Shown: positions 1 through 8,552, numbered from the stretch's first letter. The stretch: DNA of 64,000 nt from VBAS01 sp963773465 (GCA_963773465.1 CAVZBF010000001.1:1178001-1242000); one strand, 5' to 3'. Numbers and translations: made by a program. Notes: generated from the letters alone by a model not told the origin.

Positions 1-344
1 ATACAAGAATTGGCTCCGATGGCGTTGGCATCAGCGAAGGTCAAAAGCAACGAATACTGATAGCCCGTGCGGTGTATAAGAACCCGGAATTTATATTTTT
101 CGATGAAGCCACTAACTCTCTTGATGCAAATAATGAAAGGATCATTATGAGAAACCTTGACCAGTTTTTCAAAGGGCGCACTGTGGTAGTGGTGGCCCAT
201 CGTCTCAGCACAGTGAAAAATGCCGATAACATTGTGGTGCTTGATAAAGGTATGATTGCAGAAATGGGTACTCACAACGAGCTGGCATCAATGAAGAATA
301 AATATTTTGAATTGGTGAGGAATCAACTGGAACTCGGAAAATAA
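1..344 (+). CDS. ABC exporter, C-terminal end of the ATPase domain (partial, start outside window)
   Basis: The frame is open from base 3 to the stop at 344; the N-terminal part lies outside the window. Visible are a signature-type motif (SEGQKQR, in place of the usual LSGGQ), Walker B with the catalytic Glu (FIFFDEAT), the D-loop (SLDAN) and the H-loop His (VVVVAHR). These identify the nucleotide-binding domain of an ABC exporter. The closest type I recognise is the HlyB/bacteriocin exporter class, which secretes peptides or proteins across the inner membrane. The HlyD-like gene starting 5 bp downstream supports a secretion role. Substrate unknown. Confidence 0.88.
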   Translation, partial: TRIGSDGVGISEGQKQRILIARAVYKNPEFIFFDEATNSLDANNERIIMRNLDQFFKGRTVVVVAHRLSTVKNADNIVVLDKGMIAEMGTHNELASMKNKYFELVRNQLELGK

Positions 345-349
345 AGTTT

Positions 350-877
350 ATGGAATCCAACGGAATGAAACATACATACAAGGAAAGGAGTGAAGAGGTG
401 CAGGAGATACTTTCCCGCCCGCCTGTTTGGATCGTGCGTTGGGGAAGCGGCATTGCATTTTTTTTCCTGGTAGTATTGCTCTGTATTGCCTGGCTCGTTC
501 CATCGCCGGTAACTGTAGTGGGAAGTTTGAAAATCGTCCGCCCCTCTTTTGCCATACCTCTTAATGCACCTGAGAACGATACTTCGTTTGTTGGAATAAT
601 GAAGTTAGGTCAGGAGAATTTCGGGAAGATACGGGCCGGTCAGAAAGCTGTGATAAAATTGAAAGCTTACCAGGAATTTGGTGTACTTGAGAGTAAAGTG
701 GTTTGGGTTTCGGATAAATTTAACGAGGAGCAGGGGAGTTTCGATGTTCATATATCATTGCCGAAAGAGCGCAAAACATCGCATGGTTACCAGGTACAAT
801 ACGTGCCCGCAATGTTGGGGCAGGCAGAGATAATTGTAAGTGAGCGAAAGCTTATTCAAAAGTTGAGTCCGTTTTAG
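350..877 (+). CDS. Short HlyD-like membrane fusion protein
   Basis: A 175-residue protein with a cytoplasmic N-terminus, one membrane segment at about residues 28-50, and an extracytoplasmic part resembling the end of HlyD-family adaptors. It is very short for the family, which usually has over 400 residues. The long periplasmic alpha-hairpin and most of the lipoyl/barrel region are missing. No frame break is apparent inside it, so it may be a genuinely minimal adaptor. It starts 5 bp after the ABC exporter gene and is almost certainly co-transcribed with it. An in-frame ATG at 365 (MKHTYK) is an equally good start. Function inferred from context and weak family resemblance. Confidence 0.7.
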   Translation: MESNGMKHTYKERSEEVQEILSRPPVWIVRWGSGIAFFFLVVLLCIAWLVPSPVTVVGSLKIVRPSFAIPLNAPENDTSFVGIMKLGQENFGKIRAGQKAVIKLKAYQEFGVLESKVVWVSDKFNEEQGSFDVHISLPKERKTSHGYQVQYVPAMLGQAEIIVSERKLIQKLSPF

Positions 878-901
878 CATTACATAGTATTATATTAACA
901 G

Positions 902-930
902 CAAAGGTTTGTGTGTAACACAAACCTTTG
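902..930 (-). terminator. Perfect 13-bp hairpin at the 3' end of the tRNA gene
   Basis: Positions 902-914 and 918-930 are perfect reverse complements around a 3-nt loop. On the minus strand the hairpin begins directly after the tRNA 3' end. There is no clean T run after it, so it could be a processing or terminator stem. Confidence 0.6.
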
Positions 931-1004
931 TGATCCGGATTGGATTCAAACCAATGACCTGCTGCTTAGAAGGCAGCTGCTCTATTCAGCTGAGCTACCG
1001 GACC
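931..1004 (-). tRNA. tRNA-Arg (anticodon TCT)
   Basis: Read on the minus strand, a 74-nt cloverleaf folds. The 7-bp acceptor stem (GGTCCGG with CCGGATC, one G-U pair) is followed by a D-arm with AGCTCAGC. The anticodon arm has loop CTTCTAA (anticodon TCT) and the T-arm contains GGTTTGAATCC. The discriminator base is A and CCA is not encoded. TCT reads AGA/AGG arginine codons. The gene stands alone between the exporter pair and hutH. Confidence 0.95.
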
Positions 1005-1069
1005 ATTTCAGAGGCGCAAATGTAATAAACTTTCCCTAAAGCACTACATTTGAACACCAATTGAATATC

Positions 1070-2656
1070 ATGATTTCAGCATTTAATTACGGAATTGATA
1101 AACTAACTGTCGGAAATGCAATTGCACTCGCGAATGGAAAAATAAAAGGGATTATAAATGCAGAAGCCGGCAAAAAAATAGAAACTTCCCATGACTATGT
1201 AAAACAGATCGTAGAAAATAATAAAACTGTTTATGGTATCAATACCGGCTTTGGCATTTTAGCCAATACAAAGATCTCCGAAGAAGATACGGCAACACTT
1301 CAATATAAAATTTTACAAAGTCACAGTGTAGGAGTGGGTGATCCCATTCCTGTTGAAGTTGCTAAACTTATGCTGATAACAAAAGTACATGCGCTGGCAC
1401 AGGGCTTTAGTGGAATACAGTTATCAACTATCGAAAGAATTCTTTGGCATATAGAAAATGACGTGATACCTGTAGTACCTGAAAAAGGAAGTGTAGGTGC
1501 TTCCGGTGATCTTGCGCCGCTGGCTCATTTATTTTTACCATTGATCGGGCTTGGTGAAGTTTATGCACGAATTGACACGAATAAAAACGAATTCACACGA
1601 ATTAACTCAAATGAATTTTTAAAACAAAAAGGATTATTGCCAATACAGCTTGGCCCCAAAGAAGGTTTAGCACTTATCAACGGTACTCAATTCATTTTAT
1701 CATTTGCTGTAAAAGCAGTACAGCGAATGCATAATTGTCTGGAGGCTGCAGATATCATCGGTGCCATGAGCCTCGAAGCATTAACCGGAACTAAAGCCCC
1801 TTTTGATGAACGCTTACATGACCTTCGTCCTTTTAACGGAAACAAATTAGTCGCACAACGATTAAGAGCATTATTAAAAGATTCAGCCATCATGCAAAGC
1901 CATGTCGATTGTGGCCGTGTGCAGGACCCTTATTCATTACGCTGTATGCCGCAGGTGCATGGTGCAAGCCGTAATGCATGGCTTCATTTAAAAGAATTGA
2001 CAGAAATAGAATTGAATGCTGTAACAGATAACCCGATCATACTTGGTGCAGATGATACGATCAGTGGAGGCAACTTTCACGGGCAACCACTGGCATTGCC
2101 ACTCGACTATGCATGTTTTGCTGCGTCTGAACTGGGAAATATTTCCGATCGCCGTTGTTATTTATTATTGGAAGGTAAATGGGGTTTGCCCATGTTATTG
2201 ATGAAAGATGTGGGGCTGAACAGTGGTTTTATGATCCCTCAATACACAACCGCTGCGCTCGTTACAGAAAATAAAACATTGTGTTTCCCCTCCAGTGCAG
2301 ATAGCATTCCTACTTCACTTGGACAGGAGGATCATGTAAGCATGGGCAGTATCAGTGGAAGAAAACTCAACCGTGTTTTAGATAATCTTGAATTTATACT
2401 TGCTATCGAATTACTTTCTGCCTGCCAGGCAATTGAATTCCGTCGACCATTAAAAAGTTCTGAGTTACTGGAGTGTGCCCATGATCATGTTCGTGAACAT
2501 GTCAGCTTTGCTGCAGAAGACAGGATCTTCGCTGATGATATCAACAAGGTCGCCGGTATCATCAAAGATTTTTCTTTTGTGCAAAAAGTAAATGAGTTCG
2601 CAGCAACTAAGAATGTTCAATTGAATTCCGGGTTTGATGGACAATTCGTTTTATAG
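1070..2656 (+). CDS. hutH: Histidine ammonia-lyase
   Basis: A 528-residue enzyme of the aromatic amino-acid lyase family; it converts histidine to urocanate and ammonia, the first step of the hut pathway. The Ala-Ser-Gly triplet that cyclises to the MIO electrophile lies at residues 144-146 in GASGDLAPL. The Tyr-loop motif YGINTGFG is near residue 55, and LGPKEGLALINGTQ and the C-terminal QEDHVSMGS block are conserved. I chose ATG 1070 over the TTG at 1061. Residues about 166-183 are longer than I expect for the family and are made of ACGAATT-type repeats (see repeat at 1565). Urocanase lies 3 kb downstream; no hutI or hutG is seen here. Confidence 0.96.
   Translation: MISAFNYGIDKLTVGNAIALANGKIKGIINAEAGKKIETSHDYVKQIVENNKTVYGINTGFGILANTKISEEDTATLQYKILQSHSVGVGDPIPVEVAKLMLITKVHALAQGFSGIQLSTIERILWHIENDVIPVVPEKGSVGASGDLAPLAHLFLPLIGLGEVYARIDTNKNEFTRINSNEFLKQKGLLPIQLGPKEGLALINGTQFILSFAVKAVQRMHNCLEAADIIGAMSLEALTGTKAPFDERLHDLRPFNGNKLVAQRLRALLKDSAIMQSHVDCGRVQDPYSLRCMPQVHGASRNAWLHLKELTEIELNAVTDNPIILGADDTISGGNFHGQPLALPLDYACFAASELGNISDRRCYLLLEGKWGLPMLLMKDVGLNSGFMIPQYTTAALVTENKTLCFPSSADSIPTSLGQEDHVSMGSISGRKLNRVLDNLEFILAIELLSACQAIEFRRPLKSSELLECAHDHVREHVSFAAEDRIFADDINKVAGIIKDFSFVQKVNEFAATKNVQLNSGFDGQFVL
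1565..1615 (+). repeat. CACGAATT-type degenerate repeat inside hutH
   Basis: Four to five imperfect copies of an ACGAATT/ACGAATA unit spaced by about 9-14 nt. They are translated in frame as an Asn/Thr/Glu-rich stretch in a variable part of hutH. It resembles short tandem spacer sequence rather than conserved enzyme sequence. Confidence 0.5.
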
Positions 2657-2709
2657 AATCTTCTGCGAAAAAAAAGCTACGAAAGATAACACCCCTGTAT
2701 CGTTGATTA

Positions 2710-2756
2710 TACTCCTTTCGAGGTATTGACTACGATCCGTCAATTCGCTAGATTTG
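2710..2756 (+). promoter_or_regulatory. Palindrome plus -33/-7 promoter (regulon site 1)
   Basis: The 16-bp imperfect palindrome 2710-2725 (TACTCCT, TT, CGAGGTA) abuts TTG at 2726-2728. Exactly 20 nt later comes TAGATTTG at 2749-2756, a perfect match to the Bacteroidota -7 element TAnnTTTG. The expected transcript start is near 2763 and the beta-helix gene starts at 2797. Five other sites in the window share this architecture. Confidence 0.72.
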
Positions 2757-2796
2757 AAAAGAGCATCCATCCTCATCTGATTTTAAACAATTATTA

Positions 2797-4827
2797 ATGG
2801 GAAAAAATTATTACGTAAAAAGTGCTGGCAGCGACGCTAACCCGGGCACAAAGCTTAGCCCATTTAAAACTATTAAAAAAGGTGTTTCAGTTTTAAAGGC
2901 CGGTGATACCCTGAATATTTTTTCAGGGACATATATCGAAGAAGTAAGGATAGCTGGTAAAACCGGCACGAAAAAAAATCCCATTATAATACAGCCAATG
3001 CCCCGCCATAAGGTTATTATTGAAAACACGTTGCCTGTAGGCAGAACAGGTTCATTCTTGTTTCCCAATAATGATTGGAGAAAGGCTTCAGAAATAATAG
3101 CAGGTGCCCATGAAGATGAATATGTAAGCGTAAGACCTGTTTATAGCGGAGAAGGAAATTTTTTTATACGCGGAATGTTTTTAACAGGATTTCCTTATAC
3201 ACGTTTAATTACCTATTCAAGTGTAGATGACTTCCGCAGCAATAATGAAACTTTTGAAAAAATATTTGATATAAATGATCAAAGAGAAAAAGTGCAGGTC
3301 ACATATGAAAACGGTCAACCCGCTTTAGCGCCAAAGCCCGGTGACCCTGCTGACGCTCCTGATCAGCCATTTTCTTATCCTTATGTATATATGGGCCCCG
3401 GTATATGGCCCAACCGCGACACTGGTCATCTTCATATAAGGCTATCGCATACTCATAACAACATACCCGGTCTTGCAGATTATTCCGGAACCACAGATCC
3501 GCGACAAGTACCATTGGGAATTGCATTTGAGCAAATGTTTACGCTTCGAATTGGGGGCTGCAGCTACTTAACTTTAAAAAACATTCATGTAAGGTATGGC
3601 GGCGAAACTACGATACAATGTGAAAATAATAATGATATAACCCTTGACGGGCTTACTATATTATGTGGAAGTTGCGGCCTTATCAATAGTAAAAGCACAA
3701 ACCTTACTATCTCTAATTGTCTTTTCGACGGAGGTATGCCGACCTGGTATTTCAGAACAGACAGAAAGAACGAATATTATTTTGTAAATCCAACCGGTAA
3801 TGTAGAGACAAATAACCTTGGCAAAAACACGGTTTTAAGTTTGTTTGTTTTAGCAAACGTTGACATTGGAACTAAAATAACTAATAACGAGTTTTTGAAC
3901 GGGCACGATTGCACCATCAAGGGCGATTTGGATTTTAGCAGGAATTATATAAATAATCTTAATGATGATGCTTTATTTATAAGTGAAAAGACCGGCACTA
4001 AGGCTAAAATATATCAGAATGTTTTTACCCGATGTCTGTATTGTGTGAGCATTGCAGAAAAAGCAGCCACGGATGCAACGCCTGTTTATATTTATCGCAA
4101 CCTGTTTGATTTAAGGGAGCCAACAGCCGGTTACAGGCCAAGACACACTAATGATAAAAAAGTATGGCGTACATCTGCGTTTTTAAAGGTTGGCAGTGGA
4201 GATACAGGCATACAACTATTTCACAACACTTTTGTTGCAGTTTCGCCACCGGAATTGCATGCCATTTTCGGACCATTCACATCGCAAATAATAACGCAGC
4301 CGACTGCAAGCTTCAATAATTTGTTTGCAGCGACCTATTTAAATAATGGGGAAAGGCCCAAAGCGTTAAGGTTTATACCGCCTCCAAATAATTTATGCAA
4401 AACAGATGGCAACTTTTTTTACCGTGCCAGTAATGTAATGGAGGTCTTATTCCGCACATTTGGATATATTTTTAATGATAAAGATTTTAGAGGTACCTCC
4501 TATAAATCATTGGCAGAGTTTAAAAGCAGTTTATTGTTTACTCAATCCCAAACAGTTTACGGACCCGGTTTTGAAGCAAAAAGTAAAGAGGGTGACCCGG
4601 CATTTAGATCGGCTTTAAATCTTAGCCAGCCATTGCCATTTGATGATTTTCGTTTAAAAGCAAACAGCCCTGCAAAGAACTGCGGCGTAGCTTTACCAGT
4701 GACACTGCAAACCTTTGATGTTTTCCCTGTAATGGCGAATCCTGCTGCCGGCTGTTACCCTTTAAATAGTAAACCACTGCTTGTGGGTGTGAAAGGCAGG
4801 AAACGTTTTCCTGCAATAGCATTGTAA
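2797..4827 (+). CDS. Right-handed parallel beta-helix protein
   Basis: A 676-residue protein. The opening YYVKSAGSDANPGT, followed by FKTIKKGV and AGDTLNIFSGTY, is the hallmark start of DUF1565/pectate-lyase-like parallel beta-helix proteins. Repeated strand-turn units with Asn ladders (for example NNNDITLDGLTI and SKSTNLTISNCLFDGG) continue through residues 240-450. Such folds usually bind or cleave polysaccharide. No catalytic residues can be named with confidence and no signal peptide is visible, so location is unclear. The gene has its own promoter with a palindromic operator (2710-2756) and converges on deoD, leaving 12 bp between the two stop codons. Confidence 0.8.
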   Translation: MGKNYYVKSAGSDANPGTKLSPFKTIKKGVSVLKAGDTLNIFSGTYIEEVRIAGKTGTKKNPIIIQPMPRHKVIIENTLPVGRTGSFLFPNNDWRKASEIIAGAHEDEYVSVRPVYSGEGNFFIRGMFLTGFPYTRLITYSSVDDFRSNNETFEKIFDINDQREKVQVTYENGQPALAPKPGDPADAPDQPFSYPYVYMGPGIWPNRDTGHLHIRLSHTHNNIPGLADYSGTTDPRQVPLGIAFEQMFTLRIGGCSYLTLKNIHVRYGGETTIQCENNNDITLDGLTILCGSCGLINSKSTNLTISNCLFDGGMPTWYFRTDRKNEYYFVNPTGNVETNNLGKNTVLSLFVLANVDIGTKITNNEFLNGHDCTIKGDLDFSRNYINNLNDDALFISEKTGTKAKIYQNVFTRCLYCVSIAEKAATDATPVYIYRNLFDLREPTAGYRPRHTNDKKVWRTSAFLKVGSGDTGIQLFHNTFVAVSPPELHAIFGPFTSQIITQPTASFNNLFAATYLNNGERPKALRFIPPPNNLCKTDGNFFYRASNVMEVLFRTFGYIFNDKDFRGTSYKSLAEFKSSLLFTQSQTVYGPGFEAKSKEGDPAFRSALNLSQPLPFDDFRLKANSPAKNCGVALPVTLQTFDVFPVMANPAAGCYPLNSKPLLVGVKGRKRFPAIAL

Positions 4828-4839
4828 AAAAATCACAGG

Positions 4840-5547
4840 TTATAATTTAGTTACAGCTTCCAATGCCAAATTCATCATCGGCAATAAAGCTTTCTCCCTT
4901 TCATCAGCAGAGATCTTTTCATGGGTGGGAATAATATCGGAAACAGTAAGGATAGTAGCCGCCGACTTTTTCAAATACCGTGCATTTGCAAACAAAGCAA
5001 AAGCTTCCATTTCAGCCGCAAGACATTTATATTTTTTTACAATTGCAGGCTTATCTTTTTCTGCACGGTAAAAAACATCACCCGAATGGATTGACCCTGT
5101 CTTTATATCCAATTGCAATGCTGCGGCAGTTTCATTTATAATATCAAAAGCATCGCCCTGGTGTTTGAAGCGATCTTTTTTATAGCCATAAGCGCATTCC
5201 GCATAAGTGGATTCACTGCAGGCTGTTTCTGCATTTATCAGGTCAAACAACTTTAGTTTTTTAGTATATGCTCCGCATGTGCCGATGCGAATAACGCAAT
5301 CTGCGTCATACTCGGTAAATAATTCAAAAGAATAAATACCAATGCTCGGGCAACCCATACCACTGGCGCCAACCGTTAACGGTTTGTCCTTATATGTGCC
5401 GGTAAAAAAATAAATATTGCGGGTGCTGCTTACCAGTCTTACATTCTGCAAAAAATTATCGGCAATATATTTTGCCCGTAAAGGATCGCCGGCAAGTAAA
5501 ACGATCTTTTCTATTTCCCCCGGCCTGGCACTTATGTGTACACTCAT
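4840..5547 (-). CDS. deoD: Purine nucleoside phosphorylase (DeoD type)
   Basis: 235 residues, the usual length for the hexameric PNP/UDP family. It cleaves purine (deoxy)nucleosides with phosphate to base and (deoxy)ribose 1-phosphate. Visible are the N-terminal His-Ile-Ser-Ala, the phosphate-loop start LLAGDPLRAKYIA, the family signature GASGMGCPSIGIYSFEL, IRIGTCGAY, and the ribose-binding AAEMEAFALF block. The end LTVSDI fits the catalytic Asp region. It is a single gene on the minus strand, convergent with the beta-helix gene and divergent from hutU across a dispersed repeat. Confidence 0.92.
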   Translation of the reverse strand: MSVHISARPGEIEKIVLLAGDPLRAKYIADNFLQNVRLVSSTRNIYFFTGTYKDKPLTVGASGMGCPSIGIYSFELFTEYDADCVIRIGTCGAYTKKLKLFDLINAETACSESTYAECAYGYKKDRFKHQGDAFDIINETAAALQLDIKTGSIHSGDVFYRAEKDKPAIVKKYKCLAAEMEAFALFANARYLKKSAATILTVSDIIPTHEKISADEREKALLPMMNLALEAVTKL

Positions 5548-5602
5548 AGTTAATGACTCTTTTAATGAAGATATTTATTTTATTGCGACTTTTGTAATTA
5601 TA

Positions 5603-5671
5603 CCACAGAGACACAAGGGCACTAAGAAACACGGAGTTTGTGTCACTCCGTGACACCGTGCCTCCGTGGTT
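5603..5671. repeat. Dispersed CCACGGAG-family palindromic repeat, copy 1
   Basis: Ends are CCACAGAGACAC and CCTCCGTGGTT, roughly inverted to one another with further CACGGAG/CTCCGTG words inside. It lies between deoD and hutU, and its right end supplies a spurious upstream GTG start for hutU. Other copies: 9741, 38271, 52856, 55763, 56275. Confidence 0.75.
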
Positions 5672-5686
5672 CAAAAAAAAATTTAT

Positions 5687-7498
5687 ATGTCAACTCTAAT
5701 TCAAAAAGGATACGACGCCATCAAATACAAAACCCCAACAGGAAACAAACTTAGTTGTAAAGGCTGGATACAGGAAGCCGCACTAAGAATGTTATTAAAC
5801 AATCTTAATCCCGAAGTAGCCGAACGGCCCGATGACCTGATCGTTTATGGAGGAAGAGGAAAAGCTGCAAGAAATTTTGAAGCTCTCGATAATATTATCG
5901 CAGCACTTAAAGTATTGGAGAATGATGAGTCATTGCTTATTCAATCAGGTAAGCCTGTTGGCATTCTCAAAACACATAAAGATTCACCAAGAGTTTTAAT
6001 AAGCAATTCCCAACTGGTTCCCAATTGGGCCAATTGGCAACATTTCGATGAACTCGAAAAGAAGGGTCTGATGATGTACGGGCAAATGACTGCCGGCAGT
6101 TGGATATATATCGGTTCACAGGGAATTGTGCAGGGAACGTATGAGACGTATGCGGCGGTAGCGAATAAACACTTCAGTCAGGAGTCAGGAGTCGGGAGTC
6201 GGGAGTCCACGACTCCGAACCCGATAGCTATCGGGTCTGAACTCCGAACTCCGAACTCAACCGGAACTCTTAAAGGAACATTAAACGTAACCGCCGGTCT
6301 AGGTGGCATGGGTGGTGCACAACCCCTTGCTATTACCATGAATGAAGGCGTTGCACTTATCGCCGAAGTAGAGATGTGGCGCATTCAAAAAAGAATTGAA
6401 ACAAAGTATTGCGATATATGGTTTGACAATATCGATGAAGCCATTGACCGTGCACTTGAAGCCAAACAAAATGGTGAAGCCATTTCCATTGCTGTGCTCA
6501 CCAATGCTGTTTGCTTATTAGAAAGATTGATCGAAAGAAATATTGTTCCCGATACGCTTACTGATCAAACATCGGCACATGATCCATTGATCGGCTATAT
6601 ACCGCATACAATCAATAATACGCAGGCAACCATCATGCGGCAGGAGAACCCCGAACAATATCTTGAGTTAGCTTATCAAAGCATGTATCGTCATGTTGAA
6701 TTAATGATAGAGTTGCAATCAAGAGGAGCGATCACGTTTGATTATGGAAACAACTTGAGAGCAAGAGCTCACGAATATCAGCAGCGGACCCAAGACTCAC
6801 AACTCACAACTCACAACTCACAGCTTGACTGTTTCTCTTTTCCCGGATTTGTTCCTGCCTATATCCGGCCATTGTTTTGCGAAGGCAAAGGCCCTTTTCG
6901 CTGGGCTGCACTCAGTGGTGATCCAAATGATATAATGATCACCGATAAACTTATTGCAAACATGTTTCCAAAGAATGAAGGATTGCAACGCTGGTTACGG
7001 CTTGCCAAAACCCGTATTGCATTCCAGGGTTTACCTGCACGCATTTGCTGGTTGGGACAAGGCGAACGTGAAGAAGCAGGACTTGCATTTAATGAACTGG
7101 TAAGAAGCGGCACAATCAGCGCACCGATCGTTATTGGCCGGGATCATTTGGATACGGGAAGTGTAGCATCCCCTAACCGGGAGACAGAAAGTATGCTCGA
7201 TGGCAGTGACGCAGTTGCGGATTGGCCGATATTAAATGCATTGGTAAATACTGCGGGTGGTGCGAGCTGGGTTTCATTGCATCATGGTGGTGGAGTAGGC
7301 ATGGGTTATAGTATTCATGCAGGTATGGTGATCGTTGCAGATGGTACTGATGATGCTGAACAAAGATTAAAAAGAGTTTTAAGAAATGATCCGGGGATTG
7401 GAGTTATCAGGCATGCGGATGCAGGTTACGATGTTGCAAAAAAGACAGCGGCTGATCATGGGTTGAACCTTGAGGATTGGATCAGGAATGATGAGTAG
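5687..7498 (+). CDS. hutU: Urocanate hydratase (urocanase) with repeat-derived insertions
   Basis: About 603 residues; converts urocanate to imidazolonepropionate, step two of histidine breakdown. Conserved blocks include VYGGRGKAARN, SNSQLVPNW, MYGQMTAGSWIYIGSQGIVQGT, the NAD-binding GLGGMGGAQPLA, PGFVPAYIRPLFCEGKGPFRW and GGASWVSLHHGGGVGMGYS. The ATG at 5687 is chosen; an upstream GTG (5666) lies in an intergenic repeat. Two in-frame stretches look foreign: 28 codons at 6176-6259 just before the NAD-binding motif, and about 14 codons around 6788-6829 containing a 7-nt tandem repeat. Whether the enzyme still works is uncertain, since the first insertion sits next to the cofactor loop. Confidence 0.95.
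   Translation: MSTLIQKGYDAIKYKTPTGNKLSCKGWIQEAALRMLLNNLNPEVAERPDDLIVYGGRGKAARNFEALDNIIAALKVLENDESLLIQSGKPVGILKTHKDSPRVLISNSQLVPNWANWQHFDELEKKGLMMYGQMTAGSWIYIGSQGIVQGTYETYAAVANKHFSQESGVGSRESTTPNPIAIGSELRTPNSTGTLKGTLNVTAGLGGMGGAQPLAITMNEGVALIAEVEMWRIQKRIETKYCDIWFDNIDEAIDRALEAKQNGEAISIAVLTNAVCLLERLIERNIVPDTLTDQTSAHDPLIGYIPHTINNTQATIMRQENPEQYLELAYQSMYRHVELMIELQSRGAITFDYGNNLRARAHEYQQRTQDSQLTTHNSQLDCFSFPGFVPAYIRPLFCEGKGPFRWAALSGDPNDIMITDKLIANMFPKNEGLQRWLRLAKTRIAFQGLPARICWLGQGEREEAGLAFNELVRSGTISAPIVIGRDHLDTGSVASPNRETESMLDGSDAVADWPILNALVNTAGGASWVSLHHGGGVGMGYSIHAGMVIVADGTDDAEQRLKRVLRNDPGIGVIRHADAGYDVAKKTAADHGLNLEDWIRNDE
6176..6259 (+). repeat. Dispersed repeat translated in frame inside hutU
   Basis: 84 nt (28 codons) built of GGAGTC units, a CCCGATAGCTATCGGG palindrome (6220-6235) and CTCCGAA units. 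Bases 6212-6251 are identical over 40 nt to the intergenic stretch 9924-9963. The encoded peptide separates conserved urocanase blocks that normally lie almost adjacent. Confidence 0.85.
6795..6822 (+). repeat. Four perfect tandem 7-mers (ACTCACA) inside hutU
   Basis: Four exact copies of ACTCACA; because 7 is not a multiple of 3, the frame is kept only by the surrounding bases. It is part of an approximately 42-nt stretch that interrupts the normally short link before the conserved PGFVPAY block. Confidence 0.85.
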
Positions 7499-7645
7499 TG
7501 AGTGGTGAATGCTGAGTAGTTAGTTATCAATTCTTGATTACTTCTCATGGATTTATTCAGTCATTCTATATATTAATACATAATTTTATAACGGAATGGT
7601 GAATCTTGAGTACTCATCACATCACCACTCACCATCCATAATTCA
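7498..7645. repeat. GTGAGTGGTGAATG-type low-complexity spacer
   Basis: The whole hutU-to-isomerase gap consists of degenerate AGTGAGTGGTGAATG words on the left and their rough complement (ATCACCACTCACCAT) on the right, so it can fold back on itself. Similar sequence recurs at 54075-54150. No clear promoter is seen. Confidence 0.6.
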
Positions 7646-7651
7646 TTTATC

Positions 7652-8521
7652 ATGCAAAAAATAAACCGAAGAAACTTTCTTTCATCAACAACTAAAGCTG
7701 CAGGTGCAGCATTTGTTGTGTCAAAACTGCCATCAGATTTTTTCTCTAATGCAAAACTGGTAGATATGCCACTCGGATTTCAATCATGGACAATAAAAGA
7801 TAAACTCAGCAGTGATTTTGCAGGCACATTAAAGATGATGGCTGACCAGGGTTACAAACAAATAGAAATGTGCTCACCGAAAGGTTATGAGCAGATCGGC
7901 TTTGGAGCTTTTACAAAAATGAAAACATCTGATATTCGCAAGACCATTGAAGATGCAGGCATGACTTGCCCCAGTTGTCATTTTGGTGCTGCTGAATTTA
8001 ATGATGAAAATCTTGATGATCGCATTCAATTTGCGAAAGACATGGGAATGACACAAATGATCTGCTCTACTTTCTGGTTGCCAAAAACTGCTACTATCAA
8101 TGATTATCTCGTTGCTGCAGATAAACTGAATAAAGCGGGAGAGAAAATAAAAAAAGCAGGACTGCAAGCCGGCTTTCATAATCATGATTTTGAATTTGTA
8201 AAACTGGATGGACAACTTATTTATGATGCATTGCTGGACCGTTTTGATCCTGATCTTGTAAAGTTGCAGTTCCAGACACAGGTAATAGTGCATGGATATA
8301 AAGCGGCAGATTATTTTAAAAAATTTCCCGGCAGATTTATTTCAGCACATTTATCAGACTGGACCGCCGATAAAAAGGAAGTGCCCGTTGGGCAAGGTGT
8401 TATTGACTGGAAAGAATTTTTTGCTGCGGCAAAAACAGGCGGCGTAAAAAATATTTTTGTAGAAATGGCAGCTGATAAGTTTAAAGACAGTGCAATGTAT
8501 ATTCAAAAGCTTTATGCCTAA
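7652..8521 (+). CDS. Secreted sugar phosphate isomerase/epimerase-like TIM-barrel protein
   Basis: 289 residues. A twin-arginine type leader (NRRNFLSST) is followed by a xylose-isomerase-like TIM barrel. The barrel begins LGFQSWTIK; candidate metal or acid residues are Glu in KQIEMCSP, His in CPSCHFG, HNHDFEF and SAHLSDW, and a C-terminal FVEMA. Bacteroidota carry many such exported proteins next to Gfo/Idh and GMC oxidoreductases, where they act on oxidised sugars such as 3-keto-glycosides. The exact reaction is not deducible. It converges with the Gfo/Idh gene at 8553. Confidence 0.88.
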   Translation: MQKINRRNFLSSTTKAAGAAFVVSKLPSDFFSNAKLVDMPLGFQSWTIKDKLSSDFAGTLKMMADQGYKQIEMCSPKGYEQIGFGAFTKMKTSDIRKTIEDAGMTCPSCHFGAAEFNDENLDDRIQFAKDMGMTQMICSTFWLPKTATINDYLVAADKLNKAGEKIKKAGLQAGFHNHDFEFVKLDGQLIYDALLDRFDPDLVKLQFQTQVIVHGYKAADYFKKFPGRFISAHLSDWTADKKEVPVGQGVIDWKEFFAAAKTGGVKNIFVEMAADKFKDSAMYIQKLYA

Positions 8522-8552
8522 TCCCGAATTATTAATTATTAATTATTAATTG

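Noticed and set aside
205..555. Minus-strand frame of 116 residues
   Set aside because: It lies antisense to the ABC and HlyD-like genes, whose motifs are clear.
5666..5686. Upstream GTG start for hutU
   Set aside because: It lies inside the CCACGGAG repeat; ATG 5687 begins the protein-like sequence.
6795..6822. CRISPR-like array
   Set aside because: Units are 7 nt without spacers; no cas genes anywhere in the window.
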